DNA from: Flavobacteriales bacterium ALC-1
GTDB taxonomy: Bacteria > Bacteroidota > Bacteroidia > Flavobacteriales > Flavobacteriaceae
Assembly (NCBI GenBank): GCA_000171875.1
Contig: ABHI01000001.1
Span: forward strand, 1,127,001-1,191,000
DNA: 64,000 bases
Reading direction: 5' to 3'
This document shows positions 15,782-25,494 of the stretch, piece by piece (the first letter of the stretch is position 1; each line of letters begins with the position of its first letter). A program made the translations under genes and the position numbers. Under the pieces are notes generated by a model. It had not been told where the DNA came from, did not search any database, and saw only the letters and a program-made list of their open reading frames with translations.

Positions 15782-18201
15782 TTATCTTCAAGTCGTTTGC
15801 GTTCTTCTCGTTCTTCTTCATCTGGATCTGGCGCATTAGTCTTTAGTTTTGTATTCCCAAAATTGTAACGGAAACCAAGCTTGATAAATCGATTGTCGCT
15901 ATCTACAAAACTTCTACTAGACTGATTTAAGTACTGTACAGAAGAATCATAATCTTGAAGGTTAAATATATCATCTATCGCTAGAGAGATGACACCTTTT
16001 TTATTAAAAACAGATTTTGAGATACTGAGCTCAGACACTAACCTGTCCTCAATTGTTTGAAATTGTTGTAAGTTTTTCCCAACCCAAGTAAGTGTTAGAT
16101 TAACATTCAAACTGTTGTCTTCTAAAAGAAATAAAACATTTTGTAAAACACTATAATTGGACCATTGGTCTTGCTTAATAAAGCCTTCTCCAAAATCGGA
16201 CTCTTCAGTTATATTATAAAATGAGGTTACCGCATAAAGATACCATCGGTCAGTTATATAATTTTCAAAGGCAAAATCAAATCCGTATTCCGTTTTTTTA
16301 TCCAAGTTTGTTGGGGTGTAAGCTATAACATTTGTTTGGTTGTTTTGTCTTGGTAATTCCACTATATCTCCATCATAGTTATCATAATAAGCTTCAATAG
16401 TAAAATGGTCTAAAAAAGTAGTCCCAATAACATAATGGTCAAAATAAGTTGGCACCAAATTAGGATTCCCTAACACAACCGTGTTTTCATTTAAGAAAAA
16501 TGTAAACGGGTTTAAATCTGTATAACTTGGTCTTGTAATGCTTCTTTTATAATTTACTTTAGCACTTACATCTTCAGAAATTTGATGTGATAAACTTGCG
16601 TTAGGAAACCAATTTAAATAATCTTGTGTGTTGGTTTCGCTTAAGGTTAAGGATTCCCCTTCGATATTGGTTTGCTCAACTCGCAGACCTATATTCAAAT
16701 CCCATTTATCCCAAGATTTACTATAATTAGAATATGCGGCAAATACATTTTCATCATAATTAAATGCATCTGTATTATCCGTATTTATAACTTCAGAACC
16801 ACCGATAATATCTAACCTTGTAATGTCACTATCTGTTTTTACATTTGAGTATTTAATGCCTGCATCAAAACTTGAAGTTTCATCAATTGGTAAATTATAA
16901 TCTACTTTTCCTGTAACGATATTTGTCTTTTGATTGGCTAAGGTTTTAAATTCTGAGCTATCATCAAACATATTATTTTGATCAAAGAAATTGCTCAATA
17001 CATTTTGATTACGCTGGTAGTCATAAATTGTATAGTGTGCATTAAAAGTAAGGCTTGCGTCATTTTTAAAATCGTGTTTAAACGTAAGGTCAGAGCCTAT
17101 ATTATATTTATCATCTCTGGATAAATTATCTGCAGTAAAACGCGATAAGAAGTTCTGATTGTCGTCTGTGATATTAGTGTTGTTCTTTATTTTGTATTTA
17201 AAATATGGCAAATACAAACCTGTACTCGTCAAACTCAATGTGTTTCTCTCATCAATGTAATAATCGAAATTAAGATTAAGGTTGTGTGTCTCGGACCATG
17301 TATTTCTATTCACATTAGATTCCCAAATTTGATCTATTTCATTAGAATTATCCAAATAATTAACGGTATCATCTTGGTCTCTATTAATTTTTTTATTGGT
17401 ATAACTGTAATTTACATTTAAATTGATTTTATCATTTTTAAAATAATGACTAGTACCTGCGTTATACCTTGGAAAAACACCTTGTGTATAATTTGTAAAA
17501 ACACTACCTCTATAACCCGTTATTAAGTTTTTACTCATTATAATATTAATGACAGCTCCACTATCCGCATCGTAACTTGCTGGTGGATTTGTAATCACTT
17601 CAATTGATTTAATACTGTTGGCTGGCGCATTTTCAAATAGCTGAATAAGTTCTTCATTAGTTAATTGGACTTTACGATTATTAATATAGACAGCGGCAGG
17701 AGCACTTTTAATATTAATACTACTTTCTGAAACAATAACACCTGGTGTACTTTTTAAAACTCCAAGTGTAGAGCCTTCTGTTAAAGCCGTGTTTTCTATA
17801 TTGAATATTCTACGGTCTGGTTTTCGTGTAAGTGTTGGTTTTCTAGCAATTACCGTCACTTCATCTAAACTTTCAGGAATTTCTTGAAGCTGAATAATCT
17901 TTAAATCTAAATTTCCTTCTAGTATAATTTTTTGGTCAAAATCTTCATAACCTATATAACTTATCTTAATAAAATAAGTCGTTTTTGATAAGTTTTCTAG
18001 CTTAAAAAACCCTCTGTCTCCTGTAGAGGTTCCTTTAAAAAAGGTGTTTCCGTTTTCAACTGAAATAATCACGTTAGCAAGCTCAATAGGACTTCCGTTT
18101 GCGTCAACTACTTTCCCGGAAATGGAAAAATCTTGAGCAAATACAGTAAAACAAAGCGTAAAAAGAATTACGCTAAAGCAATATCGTAGGCGAGTAATCA
18201 T
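15778..18201 (-). CDS. TonB-dependent receptor / outer-membrane beta-barrel protein
   Basis: An 807-residue receptor with a signal peptide ending near FTVFAQ and a CarboxypepD-regulatory-like domain (about 25-110; ISGKVVDANGSPIELANVII). The plug (about 125-230) contains LKSTPGVIVSESSINIKSAP and AVINIIMSKN. It is followed by a barrel of the OMP_b-brl_3 class and an unusual charged tail after the last strand (DPDEEEREERKRLEDN). It is a stand-alone gene without SusD partner. It resembles the receptor at 2680-5001 in architecture but is clearly a different family member. Substrate unknown. Confidence 0.9.
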   Translation of the reverse strand: MITRLRYCFSVILFTLCFTVFAQDFSISGKVVDANGSPIELANVIISVENGNTFFKGTSTGDRGFFKLENLSKTTYFIKISYIGYEDFDQKIILEGNLDLKIIQLQEIPESLDEVTVIARKPTLTRKPDRRIFNIENTALTEGSTLGVLKSTPGVIVSESSINIKSAPAAVYINNRKVQLTNEELIQLFENAPANSIKSIEVITNPPASYDADSGAVINIIMSKNLITGYRGSVFTNYTQGVFPRYNAGTSHYFKNDKINLNVNYSYTNKKINRDQDDTVNYLDNSNEIDQIWESNVNRNTWSETHNLNLNFDYYIDERNTLSLTSTGLYLPYFKYKIKNNTNITDDNQNFLSRFTADNLSRDDKYNIGSDLTFKHDFKNDASLTFNAHYTIYDYQRNQNVLSNFFDQNNMFDDSSEFKTLANQKTNIVTGKVDYNLPIDETSSFDAGIKYSNVKTDSDITRLDIIGGSEVINTDNTDAFNYDENVFAAYSNYSKSWDKWDLNIGLRVEQTNIEGESLTLSETNTQDYLNWFPNASLSHQISEDVSAKVNYKRSITRPSYTDLNPFTFFLNENTVVLGNPNLVPTYFDHYVIGTTFLDHFTIEAYYDNYDGDIVELPRQNNQTNVIAYTPTNLDKKTEYGFDFAFENYITDRWYLYAVTSFYNITEESDFGEGFIKQDQWSNYSVLQNVLFLLEDNSLNVNLTLTWVGKNLQQFQTIEDRLVSELSISKSVFNKKGVISLAIDDIFNLQDYDSSVQYLNQSSRSFVDSDNRFIKLGFRYNFGNTKLKTNAPDPDEEEREERKRLEDN

Positions 18202-18315
18202 TAGTTAGGCTTGTACTGCAATATATAAATTGTTTTTTACTTTATGTTATGGTTTTTCCGTAGTTCGTCGAGGTTTTATTGTGGTTTTTGATACTACAAA
18301 GCACAAGAAATCAAC

Positions 18316-18323
18316 TATATTTG
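18316..18323 (+). promoter_or_regulatory. -7 promoter box of lepA
   Basis: TATATTTG is a full match to TAnnTTTG, 34 bp before the lepA start codon. A TTTTTG lies about 25 bp upstream, slightly farther than the usual -33 spacing. Confidence 0.5.
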
Positions 18324-18356
18324 CACTCTTATAAATATTTCCTTAGAAAACGATAG

Positions 18357-20153
18357 ATGAAGAATATTCGCAATTTTTGCATCATTGCACATATAGATCA
18401 CGGAAAAAGCACACTTGCGGATCGCTTATTAGATTATACAGGCTCTGTTACCGCTCGCGAAAAGCAAGACCAGCTTTTGGATAGTATGGACTTAGAACGT
18501 GAGCGTGGTATTACCATAAAGTCGCATGCGATACAAATGGAATATACTCTTGACGGACAAGAATATGTTCTTAATTTAATTGATACTCCTGGTCATGTGG
18601 ATTTTTCTTATGAGGTATCTCGCTCTATTGCAGCCTGTGAAGGAGCTTTATTAATTGTTGATGCCGCACAGAGTATACAAGCACAAACTATTTCCAATTT
18701 GTATTTGGCTCTTGAGAATGATTTAGAAATTATTCCTGTTCTCAATAAAGTAGATTTACCAAGTGCAAACCCAGAAGAGGTAACAGACGATATTGTTGAT
18801 TTATTAGGTTGTGATCCTGAAGAAGTGATTCATGCTAGTGGAAAAACAGGCTTTGGGGTCGATAATATTTTAAAAGCAATTATTGAACGAATTCCTGCTC
18901 CAGAGGGTAATGTTGACGAGCCACTTCAAGCCTTAATTTTTGATTCAGTCTATAATACTTTTAGAGGAATTGAAACTTATTTTAGGGTCTTTAATGGAGA
19001 AATTAAAAAGGGGCAGAAAATTAAATTTGTCGCAACAGATAAAGAATACTTTGCAGACGAAGTCGGTACTTTAAAATTAAATCAAGTTCCAAAACAAAGT
19101 GTTAAAGCTGGTGATGTTGGCTATTTAATTACAGGAATAAAAACCGCAAAAGAAGTAAAAGTAGGTGATACTATTACCGATTTTGCTAACCCTACGACTA
19201 ATATTATTGAAGGGTTTGAGGATGTAAAACCTATGGTTTTTGCAGGTATTTATCCTGTGGATACAGAAGATTATGAAGAGTTGAGAAACTCTATGGAAAA
19301 ACTACAATTAAATGATGCCTCTCTCGTATTTGCGCCAGAAAGTTCTGCGGCTTTAGGTTTTGGTTTCCGTTGTGGTTTTCTTGGAATGTTACATATGGAA
19401 ATTATTCAAGAGCGCTTAGAACGTGAGTTTGATATGACAGTTATTACCACTGTACCCAATGTATCTTATCACGCTTATACAAATAAAGAACCTGATGTTG
19501 CTTTTGAAGTGAACAATCCTAGTGATTTACCAGAACCAACAACTGTAAATCGTGTTGAAGAGCCTTATATAAAAGCTACTATAATTACGAAGTCTGATTT
19601 TGTGGGTAATGTGATGAGCTTATGTATAGAGAAACGTGGTATGATTATTAACCAAACGTATTTAACCACTGAGCGTGTAGAGTTAATTTTTGAAATGCCT
19701 TTAGCTGAAATTGTATTCGATTTTTATGATCGCCTAAAAACAGTTTCTAAGGGTTATGCCTCTTTTGATTATTCTCCAATTGGTATGAAGGTATCTAAAT
19801 TAGTGCGATTAGATGTTTTATTAAATGCTCAACCTGTAGATGCACTTTCTGCTTTAATTCATGCAGATAACGCACAGCATATTGGTAAAAAAATGTGCGA
19901 AAAGCTAAAAGAATTAATCCCAAGACAACAGTTTGATATTCCTATTCAAGCTGCAATTGGTGCTAAAATTATTTCACGTGAAACCGTCAAAGCACTGCGT
20001 AAAGATGTAACTGCTAAATGTTATGGTGGTGATATTTCACGTAAACGTAAACTTTTAGAAAAGCAGAAGAAAGGTAAAAAGCGTATGCGCCAGGTAGGTA
20101 ATGTAGAAATACCTCAGCAGGCTTTTATGGCTGTATTAAAATTGAACGATTAA
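18357..20153 (+). CDS. lepA: Elongation factor 4 (LepA)
   Basis: A 598-residue translational GTPase that acts on stalled or back-translocating ribosomes. The G-motifs are [19 protein letters not shown] (G1), RERGITIKS (G2), [11 protein letters not shown] (G3) and NKVDLP (G4). The LepA-specific C-terminal domain follows, with [19 protein letters not shown] and [19 protein letters not shown]. Length is standard, and a strong intrinsic terminator follows. Promoter -7 box at 18316-18323. Confidence 0.98.
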   Translation: MKNIRNFCIIAHIDHGKSTLADRLLDYTGSVTAREKQDQLLDSMDLERERGITIKSHAIQMEYTLDGQEYVLNLIDTPGHVDFSYEVSRSIAACEGALLIVDAAQSIQAQTISNLYLALENDLEIIPVLNKVDLPSANPEEVTDDIVDLLGCDPEEVIHASGKTGFGVDNILKAIIERIPAPEGNVDEPLQALIFDSVYNTFRGIETYFRVFNGEIKKGQKIKFVATDKEYFADEVGTLKLNQVPKQSVKAGDVGYLITGIKTAKEVKVGDTITDFANPTTNIIEGFEDVKPMVFAGIYPVDTEDYEELRNSMEKLQLNDASLVFAPESSAALGFGFRCGFLGMLHMEIIQERLEREFDMTVITTVPNVSYHAYTNKEPDVAFEVNNPSDLPEPTTVNRVEEPYIKATIITKSDFVGNVMSLCIEKRGMIINQTYLTTERVELIFEMPLAEIVFDFYDRLKTVSKGYASFDYSPIGMKVSKLVRLDVLLNAQPVDALSALIHADNAQHIGKKMCEKLKELIPRQQFDIPIQAAIGAKIISRETVKALRKDVTAKCYGGDISRKRKLLEKQKKGKKRMRQVGNVEIPQQAFMAVLKLND

Positions 20154-20160
20154 CTAAGAA

Positions 20161-20187
20161 CCGAAGCTTTTAACTTCGGTTTTTTTT
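20161..20187 (+). terminator. Rho-independent terminator of lepA
   Basis: CCGAAG (20161-20166) and CTTCGG (20174-20179) enclose a short loop and are followed by eight T. The T-run is also part of the promoter-like motif of the next gene. Confidence 0.85.
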
Positions 20188-20195
20188 GTACTTTA
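20180..20195 (+). promoter_or_regulatory. Promoter-like motif of the propeller-LytTR regulator
   Basis: TTTTTTTTGTACTTTA, identical to 25475-25490 before the second regulator. TACTTTA acts as the probable -7 box and ends 5 bp before the ATG, implying a leaderless transcript. The shorter core TTTTGTACTTTA also occurs before the endonuclease V gene. Confidence 0.45.
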
Positions 20196-20200
20196 ATTTA

Positions 20201-22864
20201 ATGAAAAAGTCTTGGCAAATACAGCACAATATATTTCTAGTTGTTCTACTTATTATATTACCGTTCTATTCATTTGCTCAGATTGTTCAAAAAGATTATC
20301 ATTTTAAATCAATTACTACTAAAGATGGATTGTCAAACAATGTGGTTTTTGATATTCTTCAAGATAATGACGGTTTTATATGGATGGCAACCAACAATGG
20401 TTTAAATCGCTATGACGGATACTCTATAAAGACCTTTTTTCATTCCTATCAGGACAGTACTTCGATTTCTTCAAATGAGGTTAGAGCAATTATCAAAGAC
20501 GAACAAGGACACCTTTGGATAGGTACAAAAAATGGGCTAAATCGTTATAACAAAGAATTACAAAGTTTCGAGACACCAATAAACCTTAGCGATTTTTATT
20601 TTTTAAATCAGAACATTAGCTCTATGGTGCTTGGTGAATCAGGAAAAGTATGGTTTTCTACAGCCAATACTATTGGTTTTTTTGACCCTAAAACTTTCGA
20701 GGTTGGTTTAGCCTACACTAAAGAAGAGAATGCTATAAATATCGTATTGGCCAATGAAAAAGTGTGGATTAGCAATTTGCAAGGAGATATCATTTCTTAT
20801 GATAACAATACAAAAAAAAGAGTTACCGAAGCAAAGGCAATGAGCAATAATGCTATAGGTTTTGGCTACTATTCAAAACGATTATGGTTACCTAGTGATT
20901 TTAAAACCGCAATAGACACATCAGTTTTTAGGCGTTTTCCAAGATTACCAAACAATATTTTATCAAGACGCTTGCTCGAAATAGACGCCCAAAAATCTTT
21001 AATAAGTACAAACAATGGCTTGTTTGAATATGATTACTGTACAAAAACAGTGTCTAAAATCCACTTAGGCAAATCCACGTTAATCAATCAGATTCGAAGT
21101 TTATACAAAGATGATTTTGGTGGCATTTGGGTTGGAACATTAGCAGGAGTTCTTCATTATGATCCTTACAGAAAGGTGTTTAAGCATGATGATATTGTTG
21201 ATGAATTTGAAGATATAGCTATGGGTCTTCATACAGATAAAGAAGGTATTTATACCAATGCCTTAGGTAAGGGTATTTACTTTAAGCCTGATAATTCAAA
21301 AAAGTTTAAAGAAATAACCTTACCTAAAACATTTCCACAACAGGGCATATTTATATGGGATTTTGAAACGGTACCTGAAAGCAACTTTCCGCTTTGGATG
21401 TCAACAAATAAGGGGTTAATATGCTTAAACCCAAAAACTTTAGATTTTAAGCAGATAGACATTCCTTTTAAAGGAAAAGATGGTAATATATCGTTTTGCC
21501 TACTTGACACTAACCAAGATTTTCTTTGGGTTTCATCACATAGAGCAATTCATAAAGTCAGAAAAAAAGACGGAATATTGGTCATCTCTTTCCCATTGGA
21601 TGATGATATAAAGTACCCTGGAATTCAGAAAATAATTGACATAGGTGATTATATTTTTATTGCCACAGAAAGCAGAGGTCTATTTTCGTTTCATATTAAT
21701 TCACTTAAGATTTCTAAAGTAAATTTAAAAGATAATAAACAAGAATTGGAGACGTCTATTTGGGACTTATTCGTTTCTGGAAGCACCTTATGGATCGGTA
21801 CTAATAAAGGGTTATATAGCCTCTCTTTAGATGCTATGGAAATAGAACCTGTTTTAGAAGACAACCAAGTTGTTTTTAGTATCATTCAAGACGATTCGGG
21901 TCTACTATGGGCGGGCACCGATAAAGGTATTAAAGCCTATAACACAGAAAATAAATCCGTTAGATATTATACGACTGCCAACGGATTAAAAAACACAGAG
22001 TTTAATAGGAAATCTGTGATAAAAACCGATGATGGCAGACTGTGGTTTGGTGGTGTCAATGGCATTACTTCCTTTAACCCAAATACAATTAGAAAAGATA
22101 ATCCCAATACACCTTATGTGCATATCAAAAATTTACAAGTGGTAACTTCTGATTCTACATTTAATCTGCCTTATGCTCAAAAAAAAGTGGTACTTCCTTG
22201 GAAGCATAATACTATAGAAATAGATTATGTGGGTCTTAATTATACAAATACGTCACAAAATAAGTACAGGTATAAAATGGAAGGTCATGACCCAAACTGG
22301 GTAAGTGCTGACAAGCCAAGTAAGGCGCGATATGTAAGATTGCCAGTTGGTACATATACGTTTAAAGTTTTAGCGTCTAATAATGATGGGAAATGGAATA
22401 AAAATGGTGATAGTATTGAAATAGAAATTGCTCCACCAATTTGGCGTACTAAAGCTGCCTATGCTGTTTATGTCTTAGTCTTATATAGCCTAATTATTTT
22501 ATTTAAGCGCTTAAAAAAATATCGCAACCGAATTAAAGAAGTAGAACAAGAAAAAGAAATCATTGCTAAAAAAGTTGAAGAAAAATTTATAGTACTTAAT
22601 AACAAAACAAAAGTCTACCTTAAAGATCTTAAGTACATAAAAGCTGCTGGCAACTATCTAGAATTTTGCACAGAAAATAAGACCATCACAGACCGAAATA
22701 AGCTTAAGATAGTGGAGGAAAAATTACCACCCAATTTTATAAGAACACATCGCTCTTATATCGTTAATAAAAACCATATTGTTTCGGCCAATAGCATTTC
22801 GGTAACTATAAGACCGGATGTTGAAACACCATTGTCTAGATCCTTTAAAGGAAGCCTAAACTAG
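20201..22864 (+). CDS. Membrane-anchored propeller-sensor LytTR regulator (no kinase)
   Basis: About 887 residues from the ATG at 20201 (a TTG-started form would begin inside the terminator). It has a signal peptide ending near YSFAQ and a large two-component-regulator propeller (Reg_prop blades such as GLSNNVVFDILQDNDGFIW and GGIWVGTLAGVLHYDP). A Y_Y_Y domain (RYKMEGHDPNWVSADK, GTYTFKVLASN) precedes one membrane helix (YAVYVLVLYSLIILF). A basic coiled linker leads to a C-terminal LytTR DNA-binding domain (VYLKDLKYIKAAGNYLEF). There is no HisKA, HATPase or receiver domain, so the protein appears to pass a periplasmic signal straight to DNA. The predicted target is the secreted propeller gene downstream. 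Confidence 0.9.
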   Translation: MKKSWQIQHNIFLVVLLIILPFYSFAQIVQKDYHFKSITTKDGLSNNVVFDILQDNDGFIWMATNNGLNRYDGYSIKTFFHSYQDSTSISSNEVRAIIKDEQGHLWIGTKNGLNRYNKELQSFETPINLSDFYFLNQNISSMVLGESGKVWFSTANTIGFFDPKTFEVGLAYTKEENAINIVLANEKVWISNLQGDIISYDNNTKKRVTEAKAMSNNAIGFGYYSKRLWLPSDFKTAIDTSVFRRFPRLPNNILSRRLLEIDAQKSLISTNNGLFEYDYCTKTVSKIHLGKSTLINQIRSLYKDDFGGIWVGTLAGVLHYDPYRKVFKHDDIVDEFEDIAMGLHTDKEGIYTNALGKGIYFKPDNSKKFKEITLPKTFPQQGIFIWDFETVPESNFPLWMSTNKGLICLNPKTLDFKQIDIPFKGKDGNISFCLLDTNQDFLWVSSHRAIHKVRKKDGILVISFPLDDDIKYPGIQKIIDIGDYIFIATESRGLFSFHINSLKISKVNLKDNKQELETSIWDLFVSGSTLWIGTNKGLYSLSLDAMEIEPVLEDNQVVFSIIQDDSGLLWAGTDKGIKAYNTENKSVRYYTTANGLKNTEFNRKSVIKTDDGRLWFGGVNGITSFNPNTIRKDNPNTPYVHIKNLQVVTSDSTFNLPYAQKKVVLPWKHNTIEIDYVGLNYTNTSQNKYRYKMEGHDPNWVSADKPSKARYVRLPVGTYTFKVLASNNDGKWNKNGDSIEIEIAPPIWRTKAAYAVYVLVLYSLIILFKRLKKYRNRIKEVEQEKEIIAKKVEEKFIVLNNKTKVYLKDLKYIKAAGNYLEFCTENKTITDRNKLKIVEEKLPPNFIRTHRSYIVNKNHIVSANSISVTIRPDVETPLSRSFKGSLN

Positions 22865-22872
22865 AAGATGTT

Positions 22873-22941
22873 TACCATCCATTTTGTTTTTTCTACCATT
22901 CGTCACATTTTCTAATTCTGAATGAAAATGAAGTCTAATTT
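22873..22941 (+). promoter_or_regulatory. Candidate LytTR operator and promoter, copy A
   Basis: TACCATCCA (22873) and TACCATTCG (22894) form a direct repeat with 21-bp period. The block 22884-22911 matches 27047-27074 at 23 of 28 positions without gaps. A -7-like TAATTT lies at 22936-22941, exactly 25 bp after the block, as in copy B. No -33 box is seen; the operator occupies that position, which suggests activator dependence. Confidence 0.6.
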
Positions 22942-22967
22942 TAATATAAGCTATTAATTATATTACT

Positions 22968-25442
22968 ATGAAAACAAAATTATTCGTACTCACTCTTTTG
23001 CTATTTTCTTTAATTTCTTTCTCTCAAACCAATGGATGGTATCAATATCATAAACCAAATCAAATAACCAATATGGATGTTGACACATCTGGGAACATCC
23101 ACTTAGCTACTGATGGCGGTTATATAATGTATAACACTGCCACTAATATGGTTGAAGATTACGCTAATCTTACATCCCAAAGCCAACCAATTGGTTGGTG
23201 TACTTCAGTTAAAGTAAATCCAATGAATAGCAGTGTTGCTTTGGGTTTTCCATCTGGTCAAGGTATAGCAATCTATGACGGCACAGACTATATTATGTAC
23301 AATTCTGATAATTCTATTATTGGTGATTTCTCAAGTCCTCAACTGCATTATACCGATAGCGGATTACTTTATATTTTTGATAAAGCAGACACTAAATACC
23401 AAACTTTTGAAAGCGGAGTGTTTAGTGCTGTACAAACTTTAACCTTTAGACCTCAAGCTATTATTGAAAACGAAGCTGGCACTATTGCTTATTTTGCAGG
23501 GCAGACTCCTAGTGGTTTTGCTGATGGCTTCTATGAACTTGATAAATCTACAGATACATTTACACATTATACCACTTCAAATTCTGGTATTGTTCATAAT
23601 GGGGTAAATTGTTTTTTTAGAGATACAAACGATTTACTTTATATAGGGGGTCATAGAGGTGTTAATACTTTAGATGCTATGGGTAATTGGGCAACTTATC
23701 AAGAGCCTTTGCCTATAAATCCGTCACTGTTTTATAGTGTTTATAGCATCGATAAGTTTAGTGATGGTACGTTTTTAGTTAATAATTCTAACCCTAACTC
23801 TTCTGAAGAACGAGGGTTTTCAACAGTGGATTTTACAACCAATACGTGGACGCATTATGATAGTTCGGTGTATTGTAATGCTTCTGACCAAGTACAAAAT
23901 ATGGTTCTTGCAGATGATATGGTTTTCACACACTTTAGAAAATTTGGCACTCCGTCAGAAGATAACAAGCTTTGGTCTTTTGATACATCAACTAACACTT
24001 GTCAAGAAAAAGACGTTAATTTTTTAGGTATAGACGACCTCGGCCTATATGGTATTACCAGTGTTAGTATAAGTGAAGACACAAACAATTCAAATGAACT
24101 GGATATTAACTATATAAAGAATGGTGATTTGGTATTAAAAGAGATAACCATACCTAAGGACTTTACAGGAAACTTCCCAATCGCAACAAATATAACGTCA
24201 TCAACCTCATCATTAAGTAATGTCTATTCTGTTGCAACAGCAAACAATCAGTATAAGATTGTTGGAGATAAAGATGGTTTGAGAATTATTGATGAAAGCG
24301 GTATGGCTACACACATCCCTCATAATATTCCGGGTTTTGAACCTTACGAAGTACAAAAAGTATCATGTTCTAATCAAGGTAATGAAATAGTAAATCTTAT
24401 TTTTAAAGGCTTTGATGCAACATTTAACACGATAGCATATAAAACGCAATGCAATATTGTCACCAACAACTGTAGTGCCTTAGAGCAGGTATTCGTAGCG
24501 AATAGAGACCTTAGTCAAGATGTGAAAATTAATGCAATAATCGAGGATGGAAATATAAAAGCTGCGGGTGTAAAAATAGATTTAAACGACGAGATCCTTA
24601 TTGAAGAAGAGCTTTGGGACGAGGTTCTAAATGATTCACCACAAGATGAACTTGAAGAGAACATTAATCAGCTTGCTAGCTTAGGATTAGTTGATGCCTT
24701 TTGGATTGATGGTGATGGTGAATCAAAGATATGTTTTCAAATCCCTGGTGACCCACTTGTTTATTGCATTGAAAAAGATTCTGTCACAAACGAAACATAT
24801 ATTGAAAACTATGAAGTAGATTTTGACGATTCTTACGACGGTGGCGAGATTTACTTGATTCAGGCAGATGTCTACAGGGAAATGAATGAGGAGCCTGAAG
24901 AGGATGATGGGTGTCTTGATTTTGTTGAAGCATTTTATGTAGCTTTTAGTCCAGATCAATTTAAACATGTAATCGCTCATAGGAAAAAGTATGGTCAGCC
25001 AAACTCTGGTAGAATACAAAATTCACAAAACAATATAAATTTAGAAGTATTGCCCGGAACCGTTTTAGAAAATTTACCTAAAAATTATTCTATACTAAAT
25101 TCATCTTTTTACTTTTATAGCGAAACATATTTCGCTGCCGTAATCTCTACAAATTATGGTTTACTTATTAATACCGCAATAGACTACTCTTCTATTGCTT
25201 TAGATGTTGATGAAGTTTCGACTGCTATTGATTTTAAATTATATCCCAACCCTGCAAATGACATCGTGTCTATTACAGATGAAAATATTGTTTCAGTTGA
25301 AGTTTATGATCTTAATGGTAGAAACATCCTTTCTACCAAATCAAATACGTTTTCCATTAAGCATTTATCAAATGGTGTTTATATTTTAAAAATTCTAGGC
25401 GAAGACAATTATGAGGTTACTAAAAAATTAATTAAGAACTAA
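22968..25442 (+). CDS. Secreted propeller protein with T9SS sorting domain (copy 1)
   Basis: An 824-residue exported protein: signal peptide (ends SLISFSQ), an N-terminal region of propeller-like repeats (about 25-330; NGWYQYHKPNQITNMDVDTS), and a long less defined middle. The C-terminal type A T9SS sorting domain (about 752-824) contains LYPNPANDIVSI, VEVYDLNGRNIL and HLSNGVYILKI. It is likely exported by the type IX system and attached to the cell surface or released. It is paralogous to the product at 27135-29546, and both genes have the same upstream operator. Ligand and function unknown; a surface sensor partner or target of the upstream LytTR regulator is inferred. Confidence 0.85.
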   Translation: MKTKLFVLTLLLFSLISFSQTNGWYQYHKPNQITNMDVDTSGNIHLATDGGYIMYNTATNMVEDYANLTSQSQPIGWCTSVKVNPMNSSVALGFPSGQGIAIYDGTDYIMYNSDNSIIGDFSSPQLHYTDSGLLYIFDKADTKYQTFESGVFSAVQTLTFRPQAIIENEAGTIAYFAGQTPSGFADGFYELDKSTDTFTHYTTSNSGIVHNGVNCFFRDTNDLLYIGGHRGVNTLDAMGNWATYQEPLPINPSLFYSVYSIDKFSDGTFLVNNSNPNSSEERGFSTVDFTTNTWTHYDSSVYCNASDQVQNMVLADDMVFTHFRKFGTPSEDNKLWSFDTSTNTCQEKDVNFLGIDDLGLYGITSVSISEDTNNSNELDINYIKNGDLVLKEITIPKDFTGNFPIATNITSSTSSLSNVYSVATANNQYKIVGDKDGLRIIDESGMATHIPHNIPGFEPYEVQKVSCSNQGNEIVNLIFKGFDATFNTIAYKTQCNIVTNNCSALEQVFVANRDLSQDVKINAIIEDGNIKAAGVKIDLNDEILIEEELWDEVLNDSPQDELEENINQLASLGLVDAFWIDGDGESKICFQIPGDPLVYCIEKDSVTNETYIENYEVDFDDSYDGGEIYLIQADVYREMNEEPEEDDGCLDFVEAFYVAFSPDQFKHVIAHRKKYGQPNSGRIQNSQNNINLEVLPGTVLENLPKNYSILNSSFYFYSETYFAAVISTNYGLLINTAIDYSSIALDVDEVSTAIDFKLYPNPANDIVSITDENIVSVEVYDLNGRNILSTKSNTFSIKHLSNGVYILKILGEDNYEVTKKLIKN

Positions 25443-25463
25443 AATAGATAAAAACAAAAATTC

Positions 25464-25490
25464 TTGACTTCTTCTTTTTTTTGTACTTTA
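25464..25490 (+). promoter_or_regulatory. Promoter of the TPR-LytTR regulator
   Basis: TTG (25464-25466), 17 bp, then TACTTTA (25484-25490) ending 4 bp before the ATG. This fits the Bacteroidota -33/-7 layout and implies a leaderless message. The 16 bp from 25475 to 25490 are identical to 20180-20195. Confidence 0.5.
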
Positions 25491-25494
25491 CAGT

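Noticed and set aside
20186-20200. TTG-started longer form of the propeller-LytTR regulator
   Set aside because: It would begin inside the lepA terminator T-run and upstream of the likely transcription start; the ATG at 20201 gives a normal signal peptide.
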